Below, piece after piece: positions 1-6,959 of a stretch of 28,131 nucleotides of DNA (positions within the stretch are counted from its first letter, which is position 1; each line of letters opens with the position of its first letter). Made by a program: the position numbers and the translations under genes. The DNA comes from Dehalococcoidia bacterium. GTDB lineage: Bacteria; Chloroflexota; Dehalococcoidia; E44-bin15. The stretch lies in assembly GCA_023129355.1 (NCBI GenBank), contig JAGMCC010000001.1:1-28131 (forward strand). Direction: 5' to 3'. The notes beneath the pieces were generated by a model. That model was not told where the DNA came from. It ran no database searches and saw only the letters and a list, made by a program, of their open reading frames with translations.

Positions 1-278
1 GAATTCATATCGAGTGCTTTGCCACTATTGGTCAGGTGGGCAATGTTGACCATCGGCATATTAAGCTTGGTAAAGCAGGTCGGAAAAGGCACCTGGGGAT
101 CCGCTCTACAGTGCGCGGCTCGGTGATGAGCCCCAGGGATCACCCCCATGGCGGGGGAGAGGGGAAATCCCCTATAGGTTTGCCTGGTCCCAAGACCCCC
201 TGGGGGAAGCCGGCTATGGGCTATACTACCCGCAGAAACAAGCTCACCGACAGCATGATCGTGAAGCGGAGGAAGTAA
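1..278 (+). CDS. rplB: Ribosomal protein L2, C-terminal part (5' truncated)
   Basis: This is the 3' end of the large-subunit protein L2, which binds 23S rRNA near the peptidyl-transferase centre and supports subunit joining. The frame is open from the first bases, so the N-terminal two thirds lie outside the window; about 91 residues remain of the roughly 275 usual for L2. The conserved loop DHPHGGGEG (bases 138-164), which carries the histidine historically linked to peptidyl-transferase activity, is intact, followed by GLPGPKTPWGKP and a basic end KRRK. It heads the S10-type part of the operon, with rpsS 89 bp downstream. Identification is secure. Confidence 0.97.
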   Translation, partial: IHIECFATIGQVGNVDHRHIKLGKAGRKRHLGIRSTVRGSVMSPRDHPHGGGEGKSPIGLPGPKTPWGKPAMGYTTRRNKLTDSMIVKRRK

Positions 279-367
279 GGGGAAGTAAATCTAAGATGTT
301 AGTAGTGCAATTAACAGAGATACTATCGATCTTTAGCAGCTTGGCGCGCAGGTGAGAGGTCGGAAAA

Positions 368-667
368 ATGTCCAGATCCTCTAAGAAGGGACCCTTTGTC
401 GACTCGAAACTGGTGAAGAAGGTGGAGGCACTCAATCAATCGGGAGAGAAGGCAGTGCTCAAGACCTGGTCACGTGCCTCGACTATTCTTCCCGAGATGA
501 TCGGACACACCATCGGGGTGCACGATGGCAGGCGGCATGTACCTATCTTTATTACCGAGAATATGGTGGGTCACAAGCTAGGCGAATTTGCCTTCACCAG
601 ATCCTTCAGGGGGCATTCCGCTAAGTCGGAGAGGGTGGCCACTTTTAAGAAGCGGACAAAGAAGTAG
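368..667 (+). CDS. rpsS: Ribosomal protein S19
   Basis: This 99-residue protein is S19 of the 30S head, which works with S13 near the A-site finger. The start MSRSSKKGPFVD and the core motif GHKLGEFAFTR are diagnostic, and the length is slightly above the usual 92-95 because of a basic tail ending KKRTKK. The ATG at 368 is preceded by GAGAGG (about 351-360). The 89 bp between rplB and this gene is one of the longest spacers of the ribosomal block and is relatively AT-rich; rplV follows after 5 bp. This is the standard S10-operon position. Confidence 0.97.
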   Translation: MSRSSKKGPFVDSKLVKKVEALNQSGEKAVLKTWSRASTILPEMIGHTIGVHDGRRHVPIFITENMVGHKLGEFAFTRSFRGHSAKSERVATFKKRTKK

Positions 668-672
668 GCATT

Positions 673-1008
673 ATGGAGGTAAGGGCTACCGCAAGATATG
701 TAAGGACATCGCCTCGCAAACTGCGACCTATTGTGGGTGTGGTGCGGGGTAAGAAGGTGGAGGAGGCGTTGACTATTCTCAGATTCCTGCCCTCGCCGTC
801 GGCCCGCACTGTAGCCAGGGTGGTAAAGTCAGCCGCAGCCAATGCCGAGAACAACTTCGAGATGACGCAATCGGATCTGAGGATTGTAAAGATCTATATC
901 GATGGGGGACGGAGCATGAAGCGCTATCGCGCAGGACCAAGGGGGCGGGTAAAACCGATCCTCAAACGCTCCAGCCATATCACCGTGATAGTTAAAGAGG
1001 AGGAATGA
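673..1008 (+). CDS. rplV: Ribosomal protein L22
   Basis: L22 (111 residues) lines the peptide exit tunnel of the 50S subunit. The N-terminal pattern ATARYVRTSPRKLR and the C-terminal beta-hairpin ending RGRVKPILKRSSHITVIV are typical of the family and the length is normal. The hairpin segment GRSMKRYRAGPRGRV forms the tunnel-contacting loop in known structures. The stop codon directly abuts the TTG start of rpsC with no spacer, so the two are very likely translationally coupled. Confidence 0.97.
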   Translation: MEVRATARYVRTSPRKLRPIVGVVRGKKVEEALTILRFLPSPSARTVARVVKSAAANAENNFEMTQSDLRIVKIYIDGGRSMKRYRAGPRGRVKPILKRSSHITVIVKEEE

Positions 1009-2037
1009 TTGGGTCAAAAGGTTCACCCGGTAGGATTTAGGCTCGGTGTGAGCAAGGATTGGCAGGCAAAGTGGTATGCCGATAGAAACTATACCGAGCT
1101 ATTGCAGGAGGATCTCAAGATCCGAGCAGCAATTGCGTCGAAGTATGCGGCGGATGATGTATCGCGCGTTGACATCGAGCGTGCTGCCAAGCAGGTGACA
1201 GTGACCGTCTTTACGGCTAGGCCCGGGATCGTTATCGGCAGAGGAGGGCAGCGGGTCGATGTGATGAGGCGTATTTTGGAGCAGGTCGCCGGAAAACGAG
1301 TACGCCTGAACATCATGGAGGTTGCACGACCCGAGCAGGATGCTTATCTGGTGGCCAGGAGTATTGCTCAGCAGATTCAGCGGCGCATTTCTCATCGGCG
1401 TGCCATGAAGCAGTCAATCTCTCGGGCTATGGATAGTGGTGCCCAGGGGATAAAGGTACGCTGCTCAGGTAGACTTACTGGCTCCGAGTATTCGAGGAAA
1501 GAGACATTGTATCAGGGGAGGGTGCCCCTTCATACGCTACGTGCCGATATCGACTACGCCCAGGTTGTGGCACACACCACTCTGGGCTGTACTGGAATCA
1601 AGGTTTGGATATATAAAGGCGACATAATCTCAGAGGCTGAAAAACGCCACGCCGAAGCCCCGCCGGTAGTGCCACATATGGAAGGAGAAGGGCTGGTGGA
1701 GGAGGTTAAGGTGGAGGAAGGGGTTAAGGTAGAGGAGGGGGTTAAGGTAGAGGAGGAGGTGAAGGTAGAGGAGGAGGCTAAGGTGGAGGAGGAGGTGAAG
1801 GTGGAGGAGGAGGTTAAGGTGGAGGAGGGGGTTAGGGTAAAGGAGAAGCCTAAGGCAAAGGAGAAGGCTAAGGCAAAGGAGAAGCCTAAGGTAAAAGAGA
1901 AGCCTAAGACCAAAGAGAAGCCTAATGTAAAGGAGAAGCCTAAGACCAAAGAGAAGCCTAAGGCAAAGGAGAAGCCTAAGACCAAAGAGAAGCCTAAGGC
2001 AAAGGAGAAGGCTGAGATAGAGACGCCCGAGGACTAA
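1009..2037 (+). CDS. rpsC: Ribosomal protein S3 with long repeat tail
   Basis: S3 binds the 30S head and forms part of the mRNA entry channel. Residues 1-208 are a normal S3: start MGQKVHPVGFRLG, KH domain with the GxxG loop IVIGRGG (about 74-80), and the C-terminal domain with SGRLTGSEYSRKE (about 153-165) and IKVWIYKGDI. S3 normally ends near 210-230 residues, but this one runs to 342. From residue 230 there are eight hexapeptides of type EEEVKV, then from 278 ten hexapeptides of type KEKPKA, ending IETPED. The start is TTG, placed immediately after the rplV stop with GAGGAGG upstream; it gives the conserved MGQK start. The frame stays open through the repeats, so the tail is a real extension unless assembly in the repeat is wrong. 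Confidence 0.96.
   Translation: MGQKVHPVGFRLGVSKDWQAKWYADRNYTELLQEDLKIRAAIASKYAADDVSRVDIERAAKQVTVTVFTARPGIVIGRGGQRVDVMRRILEQVAGKRVRLNIMEVARPEQDAYLVARSIAQQIQRRISHRRAMKQSISRAMDSGAQGIKVRCSGRLTGSEYSRKETLYQGRVPLHTLRADIDYAQVVAHTTLGCTGIKVWIYKGDIISEAEKRHAEAPPVVPHMEGEGLVEEVKVEEGVKVEEGVKVEEEVKVEEEAKVEEEVKVEEEVKVEEGVRVKEKPKAKEKAKAKEKPKVKEKPKTKEKPNVKEKPKTKEKPKAKEKPKTKEKPKAKEKAEIETPED
1696..2019 (+). repeat. 18-bp tandem repeats in the 3' end of rpsC
   Basis: Two adjacent in-frame arrays of degenerate 18-bp units encode hexapeptides. Bases 1696-1839 hold eight units (consensus EEEVKV, net acidic) and 1840-2019 hold ten units (consensus KEKPKA, KEKPKT or KEKPKV, net basic). The plus strand here is strongly purine-rich, and most units of the first array contain GGAGG, a Shine-Dalgarno-like core. 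The near-identity of neighbouring units at the DNA level suggests growth by slippage or unequal exchange. Copy number is the least certain part because such arrays can collapse in assemblies. Confidence 0.9.
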
Positions 2038-2069
2038 GAGGGACAGCGCGCTGAGTAAGGGATAGGATC

Positions 2070-2504
2070 ATGTTACAGCCGAGGAGAGTCAAATATCGAA
2101 AACAGCATCGTGGTCGTCGACGGGGGGTGGCTCAGGCGGGCAATAGCATCTCCTTTGGCGAGTTTGGGCTTCAAGCCCAGGGGGCTTGCTGGCTTACGTC
2201 AAGGCAGATCGAGGCGGCACGGCGTGCCATTATTCGCTATGTGAGGCGTGGTGGCAAGGTTTGGATCCGAGTCTTTCCCGATAAACCGGTGACCTCAAAA
2301 CCTGCTGAGACTCGCATGGGCAGTGGCAAGGGCGCGGTGGACCATTGGGTTTGTGTAACCAAACCGGGGAGGATCCTCTTTGAGATCGCTGGGGTCAAAG
2401 AGGAAGCGGCCAGGGAAGCGATGCGCTTAGCCTCCCATAAACTCCCCATCCCTACCAGGTTTGTGCGCCGGGACACCGATGTCCCTTACAAGGAGGGTTC
2501 ATAG
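2070..2504 (+). CDS. rplP: Ribosomal protein L16
   Basis: L16 (144 residues) sits at the A-site/tRNA corridor of the 50S subunit. The start MLQPRRVKYRKQHRGR, the central GKVWIRVFPDKPVTSKPAETRMGSGKG segment in parts (about residues 62-88) and the C-terminal HKLPIPTRFV are diagnostic, and the length is standard. It starts with ATG 32 bp after rpsC. Its last codons contain AAGGAGGG (about 2490-2497), which serves as the ribosome binding site of rpmC. Confidence 0.97.
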   Translation: MLQPRRVKYRKQHRGRRRGVAQAGNSISFGEFGLQAQGACWLTSRQIEAARRAIIRYVRRGGKVWIRVFPDKPVTSKPAETRMGSGKGAVDHWVCVTKPGRILFEIAGVKEEAAREAMRLASHKLPIPTRFVRRDTDVPYKEGS

Positions 2505-2505
2505 G

Positions 2506-2706
2506 TTGAAGATCCAGGAGATTAGAGCCTTTAGCTTGGAGGAGCTTAATAAGCAGCTTAACGATTCCTATAGAGAGCTATTTAATCTAAGATTTCGCCT
2601 GGCAACCAGACAACTGGTGAATTATCATGAGATCCGCAATGTACGGAAGAGGATCGCCCGGATTAAGACCATAATGAAGGAAATAGAGCTATCAATAGAG
2701 GAGTGA
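2506..2706 (+). CDS. rpmC: Ribosomal protein L29
   Basis: L29 (66 residues) lies near the peptide exit where it helps dock trigger factor and SRP. The sequence begins (M)KIQEIRAFSLEELNKQL and contains ELFNLRFRLATRQL followed by KRIARIKTI, the usual two-helix hairpin. The frame is open upstream to about 2461 inside rplP, but TTG at 2506 is chosen because it is one base after the rplP stop, sits about 8 bases behind AAGGAGGG, and gives the normal family length; the longer form would add 15 unrelated residues. Confidence 0.93.
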   Translation: MKIQEIRAFSLEELNKQLNDSYRELFNLRFRLATRQLVNYHEIRNVRKRIARIKTIMKEIELSIEE

Positions 2707-2713
2707 GGGTGTC

Positions 2714-2983
2714 GTGGTAACGGAAGCTGACAAGAAAAGAAAAATCAAGATGGGTCGCGTGGTCAGCAACAAGATGGATAAGACTGTGGTGGTGACTGTG
2801 GAATCCTATAGGCCCCACCCACTATATAAGAAGCAGGTAAGGCGCATCAAAAAATTCAAGGCTCACGATGATCAAAATTCCTGTAATATCGGGGATGTAG
2901 TGCGGATCGAGGAAATGCGCCCCCTTTCTAAGGAGAAACGTTGGCGGGTGGTGGAGATAGTGTCTAAGGGTGAGTTAGTATGA
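2714..2983 (+). CDS. rpsQ: Ribosomal protein S17
   Basis: S17 (89 residues) is a primary 16S-binding protein of the 30S body. The OB-fold core GRVVSNKMDKTVVVTVE, then HPLYKKQVRR and KFKAHDDQN, and the segment GDVVRIEEMRPLSKEKRW are diagnostic. The start is GTG at 2714, seven bases after rpmC, with GAGGAGTGAGGG just upstream. The stop overlaps the next gene as ATGA, so rplN is probably coupled to it. Length is normal for bacteria (about 80-90). Confidence 0.96.
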   Translation: MVTEADKKRKIKMGRVVSNKMDKTVVVTVESYRPHPLYKKQVRRIKKFKAHDDQNSCNIGDVVRIEEMRPLSKEKRWRVVEIVSKGELV

Positions 2984-3348
2984 TTCAGCACATGACCAGG
3001 GTGAGGGTGGCCGATAACACCGGTGCCAAGAGCATCATGTGCATCAATGTCCCCGGTGGCACCCGGAAGAGATATGCTCGGGTCGGTGACATCATCGTAG
3101 CCTCGGTTAAGGAGGCGACGCCGGGAGGGGCGGTTAAGAGGGGTGAGGTGGTGCGGGCGGTGATCGTGCGCACCAGTAAGCCCTATCGGCGCAACGATGG
3201 TTCATATATCAGGTTCGATGAGAACGCTGCAGTGATCCTCACCGATAAGAATAATCCTAAAGGAACCCGCATCTTCGGTCCGGTGGCCCATGAGTTGAGG
3301 CAGAAGAACTTTATGAAGATCCTCTCCCTGGCTCCCGAGGTGCTATAA
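2980..3348 (+). CDS. rplN: Ribosomal protein L14
   Basis: L14 (122 residues, the canonical length) is at the 30S-50S interface. MIQHMTRVRVADNTGAK at the N-terminus and FGPVAHELR near the C-terminus are near-invariant in the family. It is the first gene of the spc-type segment; in Escherichia coli a promoter lies in front of it, but here it overlaps rpsQ by four bases, so it must be on the same transcript. Confidence 0.98.
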   Translation: MIQHMTRVRVADNTGAKSIMCINVPGGTRKRYARVGDIIVASVKEATPGGAVKRGEVVRAVIVRTSKPYRRNDGSYIRFDENAAVILTDKNNPKGTRIFGPVAHELRQKNFMKILSLAPEVL

Positions 3349-3349
3349 G

Positions 3350-3661
3350 ATGAAGATAAGAAGAGATGATACCGTGGTCGTTATCGCCGGCAAGGATAAA
3401 GGGAAGAGGGGGAAGGTGCATCAGTCCCTTAAGAGGGAGAGCTGTGTAGTAGTGGAGGGTGTTAATATGGTGAAGCGACATACGAGGCCGCGGGGAACGG
3501 TGAGGCAAGCAGGCATCATTGAGCGGGAGGCCCCGCTCCATATTTCCAATGTGATGCTCTTGTGTCCCAAGTGTGATCATCCGGTGCGCCTCGGTTTTCG
3601 CATCCTGGAGGATGGTAGTAGGGTGAGGGTGTGCCGTCGCTGCCACGAGGTGATAGATTGA
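3350..3661 (+). CDS. rplX: Ribosomal protein L24, zinc-finger form
   Basis: L24 (103 residues) starts assembly of the 50S subunit. The KOW motif DDTVVVIAGKDKGKRGKV is at residues 6-23. The C-terminal half has cysteine pairs C72/C75 (LCPKC) and C95/C98 (CRRC), a likely zinc site found in many but not all bacterial L24 proteins. It starts one base after rplN, and its TGA stop overlaps the TTG start of rplE (TTGA). Confidence 0.97.
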   Translation: MKIRRDDTVVVIAGKDKGKRGKVHQSLKRESCVVVEGVNMVKRHTRPRGTVRQAGIIEREAPLHISNVMLLCPKCDHPVRLGFRILEDGSRVRVCRRCHEVID

Positions 3662-4197
3662 TTTCCCGATTGAAGGAAAAGTATAAAAAAGAGATAATTC
3701 CCACTTTAATGAGCGAGTATGGCTATAAGAGTGTGATGCAGGCGCCTAGCCTTGAGAAGGTGGTGGTTAATATTGGCCTTGGGGAGGCGACGCAACAAGC
3801 CCACGTCCTGGAGGCGGCGGAGCGGGATCTGGCTGCCATCACCGGGCAGCACCCGGTGATTACTAGGGCGAAGCGGTCGATCGCAGGTTTTAAGCTGCGT
3901 CAGGGGATGCCTATTGGGATGATGGTAACATTGAGGGGAGATCGTATGTATGATTTCTTCGATAAGCTGGTGAACGTAACCCTGCCGCGCCTTCGCGACT
4001 TTCAGGGTATGCCTAGAGACTCCTTCGATGGCCGGGGCAATTACACACTGGGATTAAGGGAGCAGCTTATCTTCCCTGAGATCGAGTATGATAAGGTGGA
4101 CAAGGTACGGGGGCTGGAGATTTCGGTCGTCACCACAGCCCGCACCAATGAGGAAGGGTGTAGGCTTCTTGAGCTCATGGGCATGCCGTTCTCATGA
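3658..4197 (+). CDS. rplE: Ribosomal protein L5
   Basis: L5 (179 residues) binds 5S rRNA and forms an intersubunit bridge. The helix LKEKYKKEIIP, the block PSLEKVVVNIGLGEA, the motif ITRAKRSIAGFKLRQGMPIG and FPEIEYDKV are diagnostic. An open frame extends upstream to 3631, but TTG at 3658 is preferred: it overlaps the rplX stop as TTGA and gives exactly the usual 179-residue length. The ending ELMGMPF is also typical. A 92-bp gap separates it from the next gene, unusually long for this cluster. Confidence 0.95.
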   Translation: MISRLKEKYKKEIIPTLMSEYGYKSVMQAPSLEKVVVNIGLGEATQQAHVLEAAERDLAAITGQHPVITRAKRSIAGFKLRQGMPIGMMVTLRGDRMYDFFDKLVNVTLPRLRDFQGMPRDSFDGRGNYTLGLREQLIFPEIEYDKVDKVRGLEISVVTTARTNEEGCRLLELMGMPFS

Positions 4198-4289
4198 GAG
4201 TTAAACAGGAATAAATAGTGGGAGGGGAGGTCAATCTAGTTGCCAAGGTTCTCTTTAGAGACTGGCGCTAAGGCGAAAAGAGTAGAGGA

Positions 4290-4475
4290 ATGGCGAAGGT
4301 ATCGAAGGTTGTAAAGGCGCAACGAGCACCAAGGTATAAAGTGCAAAAAAGGAATCGCTGTAGCCGTTGTGGCAGGCCGCGAGCCTATATACGCCAGTTT
4401 GGGCTGTGCCGCATATGCTTCAGGGAACTCGCTCTTCAGGGACAGATCCCCGGGGTGAGGAAGTCTAGCTGGTAG
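4290..4475 (+). CDS. rpsZ: Ribosomal protein S14, zinc-binding type Z
   Basis: This is the short 61-residue zinc-binding S14 of the 30S head. The zinc ligands are C24, C27, C40 and C43 (RCSRC and LCRIC), and the C-terminus GQIPGVRKSSW is diagnostic. This form replaces the about 100-residue zinc-free S14 in Gram-positives, Chloroflexota and others. The ATG has AGAGGA just upstream. The preceding spacer (4198-4289) contains GGAGGGGAGG at 4221-4230 and a small out-of-frame TTG reading frame but no recognisable gene. Confidence 0.96.
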   Translation: MAKVSKVVKAQRAPRYKVQKRNRCSRCGRPRAYIRQFGLCRICFRELALQGQIPGVRKSSW

Positions 4476-4486
4476 GAGGTGAAGCG

Positions 4487-4882
4487 ATGGTTACCGACCC
4501 TATCGCCGATATGCTAACCAGAATGAGGAATGCCATTCTCGCCAGGCACGACTTTACGCTCGTGCCTTCATCAAGAATGAAGCTCTCTATTGCCAAGATT
4601 CTCAGTGAGGAGGGTTTTATCAGGGATTACGAGGTCTTGAAGGGCAAGCCGCAGCGGGTAATTAAAGTATATCTCAAATATACGGAGAAGAAGGAGCCGG
4701 TGCTCACCGGACTCAAGCGAGTTTCCAAGCCCGGGCTCAGGATATATGTTAAGCGGAAGGAGATTCCCAGGGTTTGCGGGGGTCTTGGCATTGCGATTCT
4801 CTCCACCCCTAAAGGGGTGATGATGGGGCAGCAGGCGTGGCGCCAGGAGGTGGGCGGCGAGCTGCTTTGTTACATATGGTAA
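4487..4882 (+). CDS. rpsH: Ribosomal protein S8
   Basis: S8 (131 residues) binds the central domain of 16S rRNA. MVTDPIADMLTRMRNA at the start, KLSIAKILSEEGFI, and the C-terminal ISTPKG-like segment (here LSTPKGVM) with GGELLCYIW are diagnostic. In Escherichia coli S8 is the translational repressor of the spc operon; whether that holds here cannot be seen. It follows rpsZ by 11 bp with AGGAGGTGAAGCG as ribosome binding site. Confidence 0.97.
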   Translation: MVTDPIADMLTRMRNAILARHDFTLVPSSRMKLSIAKILSEEGFIRDYEVLKGKPQRVIKVYLKYTEKKEPVLTGLKRVSKPGLRIYVKRKEIPRVCGGLGIAILSTPKGVMMGQQAWRQEVGGELLCYIW

Positions 4883-4894
4883 CGGAGGACATTG

Positions 4895-5446
4895 ATGTCT
4901 CGCATCGGACGGATGCCTATTCCATTGCCTCCAGGTGTTGAGGTCGAGATTAAAGGAAACAAGGTGCGGGTGAAGGGCCCCAATGGGGAGCTTTCCCGCT
5001 CCTTTGACCAGGCGATCGCTATTTCTTTGAACGAGGGTACGCTCACGGTCTCTCGACCGAGCGATAATCGAATTCATCGCTCGCTTCATGGACTAACCAG
5101 GAGCCTTATAGCCAACATGGTGGAGGGGGTGAGTAAGGGGTTTCAGAAGGACCTGGAGCTCGTTGGTGTCGGCTATCGTGCTCAAAACGTCGGCGAGAAG
5201 GTGGTGCTTCAGGTGGGTTACTCCCACCCTGTGGAGATTATCCCTCCCACAGGGGTATCGGTGATCGTAGCGGAGGTGCAGCGCATCAGTGTTCGGGGCA
5301 TCGATAAGCAAATGGTAGGGGACGTAGCGGCGAAGATTCGCGCCGTAAGGCCTCCAGATCACTACAAAGGCAAGGGGATAAGATATGCCGGTGAGCGGGT
5401 TCGACTCAAGCCAGGAAAATCAGGGAAGGTTGGTGCCAAGAGGTAA
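4895..5446 (+). CDS. rplF: Ribosomal protein L6
   Basis: L6 (183 residues) contacts the sarcin-ricin loop region where elongation factors bind. MSRIGRMPIPLPPGVEV and the C-terminal block PDHYKGKGIRYAGERVRLKPGK are diagnostic. TTG at 4892 immediately precedes ATG at 4895; the ATG is chosen because it gives the family start MSRIG and is well placed behind CGGAGG (4883-4888). The stop TAA shares bases with the ATG of rplR (TAATG). Confidence 0.96.
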   Translation: MSRIGRMPIPLPPGVEVEIKGNKVRVKGPNGELSRSFDQAIAISLNEGTLTVSRPSDNRIHRSLHGLTRSLIANMVEGVSKGFQKDLELVGVGYRAQNVGEKVVLQVGYSHPVEIIPPTGVSVIVAEVQRISVRGIDKQMVGDVAAKIRAVRPPDHYKGKGIRYAGERVRLKPGKSGKVGAKR

Positions 5447-5811
5447 TGCGCAGAAAAGATGCCGAAACGGCACGCCAAAGAATACATGCCCGGGTGAGGA
5501 GGAAGGTTTCGGGCACCGCGGAGCGTCCTCGCCTATGTGTTTTCCGTAGCCTGAGCCATGTATATGCCCAGGTGATCGATGATAAGCTGGGTCATACCAT
5601 TGTCTCGGCATCGACCCTGGATCCGGGGATAAGGTCTGAGTCGGATGGGAAGCGGAAGGTGGCAGCGGCAGCGCTTGTGGGCGAGCTGGTAGCTAGGCGG
5701 GCTGTGGAGCGGGGAATCACCGAGGTGGTATTTGACCGAGGCGGACACAAGTATCATGGCAGAGTAAAAGCCCTGGCGGAGGCTGCGAGAGAGGGAGGAT
5801 TGGAGTTTTAG
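5446..5811 (+). CDS. rplR: Ribosomal protein L18
   Basis: L18 (121 residues) binds 5S rRNA together with L5. The core RPRLCVFRSLSHVYAQVIDD, the LVGELVARRAVERGI helix and the end FDRGGHKYHGRVKALAEAARE are diagnostic and match the family in length. Its start overlaps the rplF stop by one base, and rpsE begins directly after its stop, so the three are probably translated in a coupled way. Confidence 0.97.
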   Translation: MRRKDAETARQRIHARVRRKVSGTAERPRLCVFRSLSHVYAQVIDDKLGHTIVSASTLDPGIRSESDGKRKVAAAALVGELVARRAVERGITEVVFDRGGHKYHGRVKALAEAAREGGLEF

Positions 5812-6318
5812 ATGGAGGGGATTGATCACAGCGAATTAGACCTGAATGAGAAACTTGTCAATATAAAGCGCGTGGCCAAGGTGGTGAAAGGAGGGAGGCG
5901 ATTTAGTTTTACTGCATTGGTGGTCGTGGGCGATGGTAATGGGCATGTGGGTGCTGGATTGGGCAGAGCAAAGGAGATACCTGAAGCCATCCGAAAGGGA
6001 GGCACCATTGCTCGCAAACAACTGATCAGCGTGCCGATGAAGGATGGCACCATTCCCTATGAGATAGTGGCCAGGTATGGGGCGGCGAAGGTGCTCCTCA
6101 AGCCAGCAGCTCCGGGAACAGGGTTGATCGCTGGTGGTGGGGTGCGCGCGGTGCTGGAGCTTGCCGGGATCACAGACATCCTCACCAAGTCCCAAGGGAG
6201 CGCTAACAAGATAAACGTGGTGCGAGCCACAGTACTGGGGCTCAGCCAGTTAAGGGATCCTCGGGAGGAGGTGGCGAAGCGAAAGTCGAAGCCCCCGGGT
6301 GAGGTATCCATTGGCTAA
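5812..6318 (+). CDS. rpsE: Ribosomal protein S5
   Basis: S5 (168 residues) is at the mRNA entry site and affects decoding accuracy. The double-stranded-RNA-binding-like domain shows RRFSFTALVVVGDGNGHVG and GLGRAKEIPEAIRKG, followed by the C-terminal domain with APGTGLIAGGGVRAVLELAGI and the end segment LRDPREEVAKRKSKP. The ATG abuts the rplR stop. Normal length and position between rplR and rpmD. Confidence 0.97.
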   Translation: MEGIDHSELDLNEKLVNIKRVAKVVKGGRRFSFTALVVVGDGNGHVGAGLGRAKEIPEAIRKGGTIARKQLISVPMKDGTIPYEIVARYGAAKVLLKPAAPGTGLIAGGGVRAVLELAGITDILTKSQGSANKINVVRATVLGLSQLRDPREEVAKRKSKPPGEVSIG

Positions 6319-6502
6319 GTTGATAGTCACTTGGGTAAAAAGCGGCATTGGCCACCCTAGGGATCAGAGGCGGACACTCCAGGCTTTAGGGTTTCATCGC
6401 CTGAACCAGACCGTTGAGCACGATGATTCGCCAGCGATTCGTGGGATGATCATGAAGGTAAGGCATCTGGTAACCGTGGAGGAGAGCGGTGAGGCAGAAT
6501 GA
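6311..6502 (+). CDS. rpmD: Ribosomal protein L30
   Basis: L30 is a small 50S protein; this one has 63 residues. The pattern KLIVTWVKSGIGHPRDQRRTLQALG and the end GMIMKVRHLVTVEE (about residues 41-54) are typical. The frame is open from GTG 6299, but TTG at 6311 gives the family start MAKL and normal length and overlaps the rpsE stop by eight bases. The 3' end overlaps rplO by 14 bp. Confidence 0.92.
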   Translation: MAKLIVTWVKSGIGHPRDQRRTLQALGFHRLNQTVEHDDSPAIRGMIMKVRHLVTVEESGEAE

Positions 6503-6959
6503 ACTGGCCCCATCCCCCGGGGCGAAACATAGTAGTAAGAGAATCGGACGAGGCCTCGGCAGCGGGCATGGTAGGACCGCTGGAAAGGGCACCAAGGGGC
6601 AGAAGGCGCGTGCAGGGTATAAGATGCGCCCCGGCTTTGAGGGAGGGCAGAACCCGTTGACCAAACGTCTGCCTGAACAGCGGGGCTTTACCAATATATT
6701 TAGGATAGAATATGCGACCATCAATGTCGCCCGCCTTAATCGCTTTGAGGCGGAGAGCGAGGTAACGCCACAGCAGTTGGTGGCGGAAGGGCTGGTAAAG
6801 TCGCTGAAGCAGCCGATAAAGATTCTCGGCGATGGCGAACTTCAAAAACCTCTCACCGTGAGGGCCAATAAGTTCACGCAACCGGCAAGGAGAAAGATCG
6901 AAGCGGCTGGAGGAAAGGCAGAGGAAATTAATAGTGACTCAAGAGCGAAGAGACACTAG
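6489..6959 (+). CDS. rplO: Ribosomal protein L15
   Basis: L15 (156 residues) is a late-assembling 50S protein. The N-terminal glycine-rich extension RIGRGLGSGHGRTAGKGTKG and RPGFEGGQNPLTKRLP are diagnostic. GTG at 6489 gives the family start (M)RQNELAPSPGA. It overlaps rpmD by 14 bp at the start and secY by 26 bp at the end; the last dozen residues (SDSRAKRH at the end) fall in this overlap and do not resemble the usual L15 terminus. Confidence 0.95.
   Translation: MRQNELAPSPGAKHSSKRIGRGLGSGHGRTAGKGTKGQKARAGYKMRPGFEGGQNPLTKRLPEQRGFTNIFRIEYATINVARLNRFEAESEVTPQQLVAEGLVKSLKQPIKILGDGELQKPLTVRANKFTQPARRKIEAAGGKAEEINSDSRAKRH

Noticed and set aside
1..6. GAATTC (EcoRI site) at the first bases
   Set aside because: May mark a cloned-fragment end or be chance; it has no biological meaning here and does not change the annotation.
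279..367. tRNA or other RNA gene in the rplB-rpsS spacer
   Set aside because: No T-loop-like GTTCGAxxC, no cloverleaf pairing and the spacer is only 89 bp of AT-rich sequence.
1554..1985. A 143-codon minus-strand open frame opposite the rpsC tail
   Set aside because: Its product is a repeated FSLVLGFSFTLG-type pattern that is simply the antisense of the 18-bp repeats; no start context or conserved feature.
4240..4314. A TTG-initiated 24-codon frame behind GGAGGGGAGG in the rplE-rpsZ gap
   Set aside because: It runs out of frame into rpsZ, has no recognisable sequence, and purine-rich sites are common in this region.
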